Source of the DNA: Rhabdophis nuchalis
Lineage: Eukaryota > Chordata > Lepidosauria > Squamata > Natricidae
Assembly: GCA_039707465.1 (NCBI GenBank)
Contig: CM077644.1
Coordinates: forward strand, 101,603,875-101,667,874
Reading direction: 5' to 3'
DNA length: 64,000 bases
Shown piece by piece: positions 37,601 through 49,053 of the stretch. Made by a program: the position numbers and the translations under genes. Position 1 is the first letter of the stretch, and every line of letters starts with the position of its first letter. A model generated the notes under the pieces. That model worked only from the letters and a program-made list of their open reading frames with translations, did not search any database and was not told the DNA's origin.

Positions 37601-40600
37601 CAACATTGTTACTATAATTTATAGCATGTGAAATCACAGATGATTTAAGGACATCACCTTAAGAGGATGGCAAATAGTAATATATAATGAACATTAAATC
37701 AATCTTCATAAAATGTTTTCTTTTGAAATAGTAAAACAATAATTTTTCATAATTGTTACTTGTATATTTCTTCCATTATAAATCTAGTAAATTGCTTTTT
37801 AAAACTTTGAATATTAAATAGGGAAAACTTGACAATTGTAACAGAATTGGGAGATAGAGCTGCCCAAGGACGCGCCTATGGAAACTTGGGAAATACACAT
37901 TATCTTCTGGGCAACTTCCGAAGTGCTGTTACTGCCCATGAACAGGTATAAAAGAATGCATGTTGGTGTTTTCTGGTTCATTGTAATTTATATTATTTGT
38001 TTAAGTACATATATTGCATTTGGATAAAGTTAGTGAAGCATATACTATAGTTTCCTTGGTTTCTCATATGAAATATATACAGAAAGATGGATATTCAAGG
38101 AAACATTTATAAAAGAAAGCTAAAATGTACTCTTTTAAAATAGCAAACAGGAGATTATCTGATATAGATTTATTATTCATGTGATATTTTAAAGTGCTTT
38201 ATTGGGCTGAAAAACAGATATTACTGTAAACTCTTGAAGACAGGTCAAGGTGTTCCTGCAAGTTTTACCTCACTAGTCATGACCGACTTTAGGGGTCATT
38301 TCTTAAGCCAAAGAGCCATCGTTGTCTGGAGATGTTTCTATGATCATATGGCCAGCATGATATCATGTTGCATCACAGAGCATACAATGAAACAAGGCAT
38401 CTAGCCTGCTTTTGGAGACAGAGGACTTTAAAATTATTTTCTGTATATTGTAGTTCTCGACTTACAACTAATTTCTTAATGATTGTTTGAAGTTGCTATA
38501 GATTTACTGGGGGACTACTTAGGAACCGGATTTGGAGTTCCAGTGGTTGTCCTCTCCCCTCACAGCCACTTGACAGAATTTTTGGCAGTTGGCAACTAGG
38601 ACTAATTTATATCTGTGTTGCATGACTGCATTTTATGATACTTTTGCTGAAAGCCAGCATATACTTCTGTTTTTTGGCAAACAACTGGTTTGCTTAACAA
38701 CTGCAGTGTTGCTTAATAACTGCTGTGAAAAAAGGTCTTAAAATCAGGTCAGTCACATGCCTAACCTTAGTTTACAACAGTCACGACTTACAACCGCGAT
38801 GGGCAGACTCCTTTATAGTCGTAATTCAAATTCTATAATACAAAGTGTTCTGGTAAAAATATGTTTTAGAAAGGGAAAAAAGAGTGACTCTTAGTATTCA
38901 CTTTGTGATTTATTCTGGCAATAGCATTGAACATTGTTACAATAGTTAGACTAATTCTTTTTCAGCGCCTTTTGATTGCAAAAGAATTTGGTGATAGAGC
39001 TGCAGAAAGAAGAGCCTACAGTAATCTTGGAAATGCCTATATTTTCCTGGGAGAATTTGAAACTGCTGCTGAATATTATAAGTTAGTTTAAGTATTGTTT
39101 TATATTATTTTATTAATACATTTACTCTGATTTGCTGAGGTCTTAAAATCAGATCTTTTAAGTTTTCATTCTGAAACATGCATAATTTCATTAGCTTTAG
39201 CTATTTCAAAATAATACTTATCTGTTGTCTTCAACTGTTCTTGGCTACATTTGTTTTTATTGCTTAAATTTGATATATAAGAAAATAAATGCAACCTTAT
39301 CCAATCATAATTCTATAAAACCTAATATAAATATAAAATAGTAAAGCTGATAGAATCTCTATTTGAATAGTTATGCATTTCCTGTATTTGAGCTATGAAC
39401 ATTTAGTATACTTGAACTGAGCTTCATCCCAGAAACAGAAATAATTGCTAAGGTTAGGCCTAAACTTGATTCACTGAATGCAATAAGGTTCACTTCTACA
39501 AAAGCATATACAAAATAGCACTAAACACTGCTATTTTATACATAAAATAGAATATAGCTTTTATTAAAAATAGAATATGATGTAAATTCTCTCCCAGAGG
39601 TTAAGACAGGATGTTTAAATTTGTTTTTCAGTGCTAATGGCATTTAAAACAGCTTTTTTAGCTGATTGAAAACAAAAAAACAACAACAACCCTCATCTGG
39701 GTATATAAACACTGTGACAAATTTAGGTGGTAGATATCTTCAAATTTTCTCCCTGGTAATTATGCAGAAGTGCCATTATTTTTGAATTGCATCTGATTAC
39801 TCTGGTATTTCGTTTATATTCTTAGCAATGTAACAATTTAATTTATACGGTTAGGAAAGTATAGCACATTAAGTATCTTGCTTAAGATATTTCAGTGCAG
39901 ATAGAGAAGGGAAATACTGGTTGTTCAAGCTGGCTTTAGAAAAAGAGATTATTGCTGGATAATTGAGAAAATTGAATAATAGCAAAAGGAAATATTATAA
40001 ATGCCCATAATGATTGAATAGCTTTTCTGACATACTGATTACGTCACTTCCACATATTCCACTGATTATTATTTATCACATTAATCGGTTGACAAATAGG
40101 TAATGAATGACAGCAAAACATTTTCAGTATTAATATATGCCCTAATATATACCAATTTGAAAAGGACATGGATTTGTATAATTTTTTAAATGTTTCCCCC
40201 AGATTGTTTAAAGAGTAGTGGTATATATTGCATTGAATTTTATAATAGATCCAGTAAATCTCATTACTGTACATTACAGTATTCTGATACATTCACTGGT
40301 GATTTGAATCGTATAAATAAATATTGTATCTATCCTTTAGGAAAACATTACAGCTTGCAAGGCAGCTTAAAGATAGGGCTGTTGAAGCACAAGCGTGTTA
40401 CAGCCTTGGAAACACCTATACCTTACTTCAGGATTATGAGAAGGCCATAGATTATCATCTGAAACACTTAGCAATTGCTGAAGAACTAAACGACAGGTAA
40501 GAGTTTTAAATTAATTACTATATAGTAATACAGTTTTTGTTCTCTATAGAAATATTGCCTTATTTGTATAGACAAAATCTCCATTCTAAATGGTTTAAAT

Positions 40601-43600
40601 GAGGAGATTGTAGTATTAATTGCAATAATAAAGATATTGTGTTATTGGAGGAGTTTGCTCCTATGTTAGTTATTTGAAGCACAAATCAAACATTTGGGGT
40701 TTTCTGTTGGCATTTGGATACCAAGTGGAAAAACTGGTAGACTAAAATAGGTGTTTAAACTGTTTCAGTATTGCCCATTTTACATTTTTACATCAATCTG
40801 AATGAGTAACTAGCCAAATCCATGAGTCTATCAATAGTTTTAGAATTGTAGATATCCATAAAGTTAAGGACTCAATCTAGTGTTATTTTTATATGGGCTC
40901 AACTGTGCAACTTTTTTGGCACTAATACTTTATGTTACTTTACTTTTATTAAATTTGTATACCGCCCTTCTTCCTTGCGGGACTCAGGGCGGTGAACAGG
41001 CATAATAAAACAGTAAAACATCCAATACATAAATACATTAAAATACATTAAAACTAATTAAATTTAAGGGCCCGTTCTAAAAACCAGATAACCATATAAA
41101 AACAGTTAATAAAATCAACTAAAAATCAATTTAAAAATTACAATGGATTAAAAGAAAACTACACCAGGCCGGCCGCACGAAATAATATGGAAGTGATCTG
41201 CCAGATCTTTTAAAATTGCTCCATTATAAACTTTTTTGGAAACCCCTTTCCAACAGAAAATGAAGCTTTTTTGAACTAGGGAAGATAATAAGTTATGTGA
41301 TGCTTAATTTCTGAAATATTCCAATAATTAATAAATATTTATTCTGTATTGATTAGCATTATCACAGATATTAGTGTGTTTTCTATATCTAAGCTTTGTA
41401 GTTTAGATAGAAATATGAAGCAATTTGATAATTCAAACATTGCTATAACTTTAAAAACATTTTAAGACTGTTACATTGAGACAGGTAAAACAAGTAAATT
41501 AGAGTTGATATGATAAATTAATGTACCTTGCATATTATATGGTTTTCTCCTGTTAAGGATTAAATCCAACAACAAATTCTGAGAATGAGTTTGGAGACTA
41601 TGATTAAGATGTTTAAGGGTCTTTGAATCCTCCATATCTATTTAAAATTATTTATACATTTAAATATATTTAAAAGCTCTCTCTTATTTTTAACTGGAGT
41701 GTTTGATGTGTATATTATTGAACTGTGTTCCAGAATTGGTGAAGGAAGAGCATGCTGGAGTTTAGGGAATGCATGCACAGCTTTGGGGAACCATGATCAA
41801 GCTATGCATTATGCAGAAAAGCATTTAGATATTTCAAGAGAGGTATGTGCACATATTCTTAATTCTTGGTTGTGTATATTTTTCAAATAAAATAGTGTAT
41901 GTACTGTATGTAGTGGGAATAAATTGACTAATTAAAATTAAAGAAAAACAGACTGAAAGCTTGAGAACAGGGATTGTTTTGGTTTTATATTTTGTAAGCC
42001 ATTCTAAGATTGTTTCAGAATGATATGTGTGATTCACATGTTTTAAATAAAATCATTTACATAAAACATGTAATATCTTTGATTGCAGGTTGGAGATAAG
42101 ACTGGAGAATTAACAGCTAAACTTAATCTCTCAGATCTTCAAATGGTACTTGGTTTTAGTTTCAGCACAAATAACTCAGTGATGACTGAAAATCAGATTC
42201 CAGATTATAACTTGAATGGTAAATATGTCCAATACTGTTTATGGCTGTGAGTGCTTCCTGCAACCCTCTGCTACCGAAAATGCAGTTAGGGAGAGCCACC
42301 CGCAGCCCTAGTGAGCTCTGTTTTTGGCTGTGACTGCATCTTGCAACCCTTTGTCAGCAAAAACAGAGCTTGGGAGGGCCACAGACAGACATTGTGGACT
42401 GCTCCTTTGCTGTTTCCAGGGCAGTCCTGCCGGCCAGATCTAAGCACCCTGTCCCCCCCAGAGGAGGGGATGCCATTTCCCCCACTGAAGCACGGTAAAT
42501 TTAACTGTGCTGCAAGAGCAGTGGGCAGGCCATGGAAGTGCCAACAGCAGCACCAAAGAGAAACTGCTGGGTCGGATCAGTGTCTCGGGGCTGAGAGGAA
42601 GTTGCACGTCTCCCCATGTGTCCTAGGTGCGCGGATCACCAACAAGGGCTGGAAGAAATGCCCACGAGACCCAGCAAGTGATGATACTTTGCTCCAGCTC
42701 TGGAATATGGAGCGAATCTCCATCCCCCACCCTTCCCTTCTTAGGCCAGGCAAGGAGTGGGAAGGGAGGGCGAGAGGTGGGGTCAGCCAGTGGTGGGTTC
42801 AGTTGAGAGGAAGCCACAGCAGGCAGACTAAAGAACCGTGGGTTGCGACACCCATTCTTTCGTCCCGTCCGCACTGCCACCACCACCCTTGCTGCAACAG
42901 CACCATTATCTTGTTCTGGCTGACAAGGGCTGCGCAACTCCTTGCATGTTGCACCACTTGCAAATTTGCAAGTTGCACATACCTCCCTTTACAGTGGAGA
43001 TTTCCAGCCCCACCACGAGCTGCCTGGCTGGTTCCACTTTTCAGAGCTCTAGTCACAGGACTGGCCCATTGGTCACCCGGGTGCGCTGCAGAAAATAATG
43101 CATTGATCCTGTAATACTCACCATAGATATGGAGGAAAGTCAATATTACAGGTATAGAAGTTTCCATCATAGAAATGTATATGGTTTCTGCTCCTATTTT
43201 ACTTTGTGCAAAATATATATTTGTCCAAAGATTTTTAACCTTTGTAGCTAATGAAGATAGTTTGAGATCATAGCCTCATAAATCTCCTTGTACAAATTTC
43301 TTTAAAAAGATTGAAAAATGAAATATTATAAGATCCATATTTAAATATAGGCCATTATCAGTGCTAAGGAAATGATTTGTAGATAAGTATAAGACGCACC
43401 GGAGTATAAGACGCACCAAGGTTTTGAAGAGGCAAATTAAAAAAAAAGGTAGGTAGGTAGGTAGATAAAGGGAGAGAGAGGGAGAGAAAGAAAGAGAAAT
43501 ATGTAAGGTAGGTAGATAAAGGGATATATAGAGAGAGAGAAATAGAGAGAAATACAGTAGGTAGGTAGGGAGAGAGTAGGTAGGTAGGTAGGTAAAGGGA

Positions 43601-46600
43601 TATATAGAGAGAGAAATAGAGATTTATTTTTATTTTTATTTTATTTAAATTTATATCCCGCCCTTCTCCACAGAGGACCCAGGGCGGCGAGAGGGAGAGA
43701 GAAATAGTAGGTAGGTAGGTAGGGAGAGAGAGTGTCTGTGTAGGTAGGTAGGTAGATAAAAGGGGGAGAGAGAAATACAGTAGGTATGTAGGGGGAGAGG
43801 GAGAATGTGTGTGTGTGTAGGTAGGTAGGTAGGAAGATAGAGAAATAGAAAGAGAAATACAGTAGGTAGGTAGGGAGAGAGAGTGTGTGTAGGTAGGTAG
43901 GTAGAAGGATAGAGAGAGAAATAGAAAGTAAGAGAAATACAATAGGTATGTAGGGGGAGAGGGAGAATGTGTGTGTGTACTGTAGGTAGGTAGGTAGAAG
44001 GATGAGAGAGAAATAGAAATACAGTAGGTAGGATGGAAGAGAGAGAGTTTGTGTGTAGGTATAAGTATGGAGAGAGAGAGAGAGGAAGGGAGAAATACAT
44101 TGGTAGGTAAAGAGAGAGATTAGGTAGGTAGGTTGATGTTCTCAGGTGTATTTATCTATGCCCTGCAGAAGGAAATCGCAGACAAACCTTAAAACTTCGT
44201 TTCTGCTTGCTCAGAAAAAGTTAAAGAGCCTTCCGAAAGGTGGAGGGGGGGGGAGCCTTTGCACTCGGCAAACTTCCAAAACAGCCCATTTCTCCGTGAA
44301 AAGGGGGGTGGCTTGCAGAGTGCTGGGGGGTGGGGTGAAAAATGAGCAAAAAACCCACCCCGTTTGCCCAGGAAGCCTCCATAAGGCTCGGCATAGCCAG
44401 TTTGGTGAAGGGGGGCGGGGCTCCAGGAGGCAAAAAGGTTTTTTTTGCGCTTTGCATACTTCCTCCAAACTGCTCTTTCTCCGCGAAAACGGGGCTGATT
44501 TTCTTCAAATAAAAAGCATGACTAGCCCATCGGGGGCTTGCAGAGTGCTCCTGGCGGGTTGGGGGGTCAAATAAATTGCATGCGTAGTCCTATGGAGACT
44601 TATAGAGTGCTGCTGGGGGCTGAGGGAGGGGGAAACGGTCCGTTTGAGGCTAATTTCTGCCCTCCCCAGCCCCCAGGAGCTTTCTGGAAGCCTCCACAAG
44701 ACTAGGCACAGCCAGTTGGGTGAAGGGGGTGGGGTTCTAGGAGGCAAAAAAATTCTGTATTCGATGTATAAGACGCACCCAGATTTTCAGCCTCTTTTTA
44801 GAGGAAAAAAGGTGCGTCTTATACTCCGAAAAATACGGTATGTCCTGGGTTGGAGTTTAAGATTTGATGAGGAATGCTAAAAAGTATACAAAGCAATTTA
44901 TATATTATTTTAAAGACAGCTTGCAGTTGCTGAACTTTGTGGTAAAAAAATAACTGTAAGCTGAGACAAAATGTTGGAGGTAGAACAAATTATCCCTTCC
45001 CTCATTTAACAGTTATTGAAGATTACATGCCTGGAGTGAGACACCTAGCTCATTCTTCAACTTAGGTGGACAGGGGGTCATCTCTTTCAGCATTTGGGCT
45101 TTTAAATGGTTTCTTTTGTCTCCATTAAAACATTTTAAATGCCTTTTTTAACATTATAAAGAAAAATTAAAAATTTACCTCAAATTAATAGTCAGTGTTG
45201 TGGCCCAGCAGGGACCGGCTGAGCTGCTGATGGACTCTGATAGTGAGGAACAATATGAGTCTGCCCTGGAAGCTGAGGAAGACCCTGGGGGGGTGTTCAG
45301 AGTCAGAATAGGAACCAGAGAGGCTTGTTCCTAATTAACTGAGAGAGGCTGGTTTGCCTAATTAACAGTGGCCAACAGCCAAGTCTGGGTTACTGTCTAT
45401 TTGAAAGCCTCGGACAGAGCATGTCAGTATGACATGTTTTTATAGTCAAATTTAGAAGAGTTCTGTTACTAGTTTCATTGGGGTGATCATCTTCAGTAAA
45501 TATTACAAATTAAGAAATCCATTAAGTTGTTCCTTGTATGTTTTTTGAAAGTAATCCATTACTTAATTTTTGTAATTCTAGGCACTAAACAGAGGTTAGG
45601 GCGTCGCCATAGTATGGAAAAATTGGAACTTATGAAACTAACACCTGAGAAGGTTGGTGTCTTTTAAGTGGAAGTGGCTTTGTAAAAAAATATTTCATAA
45701 TATTGGGTCCAGATAAGAATGCATTGATTTTGTAATAATATAGGTATGAAAGAGAGTATACAAATTTTCTACCATAAAAGCATTATCCCCCTAGGGATTT
45801 TATTTGTTAAATTGTGCAAAAATCTTGTAAACTAACTTGAACGGTGTCTAACCAGTAGTTCTTCCTGTAATAAAGGTATATTTCTTACAGATTCATTTAA
45901 ATTACAACAATAAGCTACCAGTCAAAATGATAATATATGAAAACAGCAAACTAGGTACTCTTATCTAGAGTTGACCTTTTAATGGACTCCAAAACTGCCC
46001 CCCCCTTTTTTTTTTCTTCTCCCTGCAGCCCTCAGATTACTCTTTTTTTAAAACCTCCAAGTTTATCCAATGATACTTTCTCTTTTCTTTCATTTTCAGT
46101 TTGGGAGGGAGAGCTGGCTGGATTTTTAGACCCTTTGTTATTTGAGGAATGTTCTGGGTTCTTAGTACATTTGTTCATAGCATAGTTCAAAGAGGTTAAA
46201 GAGATCAAGGCATCATCCCTGACCCAATCCTTGACATTTTCATACCCCTCTCCCTCTCTGAATTCTACTGTTCAGATCCAAAAGGCATGTTGAAAGAGCA
46301 AGAAAGAGAGGAGACCTGCAGAAAACCTTTAACTTTCCAAGTTTCACAGGCAAAAGATTTTAAGGATTACATTAACTATATAAAGAGTTGGGACGAACAA
46401 GGCGCCATTGTATCTGTGTACAATCTGTACATTGATGTGACCCCAAGCTTGATTGCCAGTCTCATGTATAGCACCTTGGAAATATAGAATTTTTCTGATA
46501 AGTTAAATTAAATTAACTTACATTTCATATAGTGAAAAACTGTTTTCTGGAAAATGTTTTAGTATACACTGTTACCTGTTTCCTAGGTTCAGGATTGGAA

Positions 46601-48973
46601 CAGTGAAATTCTAGCGAAACAGAAACCATTGGTTCCCAAACCTTCAGCAAAACTGCACTTTGTAAATCGATTGAAAGGGAAAAAATACAAAAATATTACT
46701 TCTTCTAAAGTTCTTCAGGATACAAGTAACTCTATTGACCATCGACTAAATTCACAGAAGGTATTTGTGGACAAATAAACATTTTAAAACTTCAGTATTT
46801 TATTTTTTTATATATAAAATTATATTATAAAATTATATCCTTTATATTTATAGATATACTTTATATATAGCATAAAATATATGTTTACTACTGTGAAAAC
46901 ATTTTTAGAAATATGCCAGGTTTTTTATTGCTTTGCCTAATTTTTTAAAATGAAAACTCTCATGTATACTTATCAATTTAACTAGCCATACATGCCATTC
47001 CAATTGTAACTGATTCAGAGCATATAATTAACCTTTAGATTATTTCAGACTAACTGTTAAGACTACAATAATATTTAAATAATATTTACATATGAATAAA
47101 CATTCAGAAATGAAATACTTGAGTTTTGTTTTTTACACGTGAATTGAATGTTTGATGATAAAGTTGTATCTACAAGTGAGATACTAAATTGAAATGCTCT
47201 TTCATGTTGAGATAGCATTATATCAATTATTTCTTCAACCTTTTCATTTCTTTCCCTTAATAATACTTAACCTGAGTTACATGGTTTGAATTAAAATTCT
47301 CCTGCTGTTTCATAAATGGCTGGTATTATTTGGATTTACTTGTGCACTTTATTATTTTTAAGAAAAGCAGCTTAGAAGTTCCTGGAGACGAAGGATTTTT
47401 TGACTTGTTGAGCCGATTTCAGAGCAACCGAATGGATGATCAGCGATATTGTTTCCAGGACAGGAACAGACTGACAGTGACGGCTTCTGCCACAACATCC
47501 AGAATTATGCAAAAATGTAATTAATTATAAAGCCTATACAACATTGCTATCTCTTTAAATGAAATTAGATATCGCTTTAACCAGTATATCGTTGCACCTC
47601 TTACTGCTTTCTAAATACAATGTTTTTTGTATTTTTTTTGCAGCCTTTTCTGCTTCAGTGCTGTCTCCACATACAGATGAATTTTTAGATATGCTTGCTA
47701 GTTCTCAAAGTAGGCGTTTAGATGATCAACGAGCCAGTGCCAGCAATTTACCTGGACTTCGTCTTAATCAACATAATAGTCAGTCAGTCCTTGGTCACCT
47801 GATGGCCAGCAAGAACAGCGAACCTGATGATGACTTCTTTGATATATTAATAAAATGCCAGGTGAGTTTTTGATTGATTGGATATTCTGTGTGGCATGTA
47901 TTCTTAAAAAGACATTCTAAAGCAAGTAGCTATTTCATAGAGCCTCCTGGCGGTATTGTGTCAGTTGAATCAGTCAATAACTTTGGAAGTATTTAAAAAA
48001 GACATAATTTAATTTAAATATTTTTAATGCTAATTAAGCAATTTTATCTGTTAATGTTAAGTTCAATTCCTTGGCAAGGGACCAAAAATAGAAAAGTAGA
48101 TTGGATTTTCCAATTCCTCATTTTATTAAAACCAACGTCTTAGCCTGGATGTTATCTTAAATTGTAATGGGGCTCTAAATAATATTCCTGCTTTTTAATG
48201 TATTAATACATAATTTGTGCCTCTTCTGAAACGTTAAACAATTGCTGAGATACCTTAGATAGCTATTACTCTTCGCATTTCTCTTTTAAGTATTTAAGTG
48301 TTGTTAAGTGGTAATATGCCAACAGATTTACAATAGGAAGTTTGAATAGCCATGTTAAAGGTAACAGGACTGTGTTGTTGAAGAAATGCATCAAATGTAC
48401 GAATGAAGCCTTGTTGTTATTAAAACAGTTGCATGATTGTAATGAATTGCAGATAAGAGCTGCACGTTTTGATGCACCTGTGCTTTAAGCATTGCACAAC
48501 CATAAACTTAATGCAGCCAAATGATATATATCCAAGTTTTCTTTTTGGGGAGGGGGGTGGCAGCTATTTGAGCAGAAACGATAAAGGTAAAATATTGTTC
48601 ATTCATAGTAAACCATGTAGAGAACTGAAAAAAGTCAGCCTGCTTTAATGAGTTATATATATGTGCTATGCAAGTTCCAAAGCAATTCTTCAAAATCACG
48701 TTAGTACTACAAAACAGTGTGGTTTTTGCATTGTTTTTTAAAGGTGAATTTTAAATCTAAATTAAACATAGATCAGTGTTTGACAGATTGCATATAGTCA
48801 TTATTGTATATTTTGTTAGCTGCCTGTGGAATCCTATTTTCTTTCTTATTAGAACAAGAACTGAAATTTATCAAGAGAAAACAGTTACCTTTCTGTGCAC
48901 AAATGAGTTTAAAATTGAAGTGCTCAGTATAGATATATGCAAAATCCCCTCTTGTGCAAAGATTTATATAGTT

Positions 48974-49053
<80 letters not shown>

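Noticed and set aside
42311..43114. 267-codon frame in a GPSM2 intron
   Set aside because: It lies in a GC-rich repeat-like insertion, where long frames arise by chance. No recognisable domain and no conserved start.
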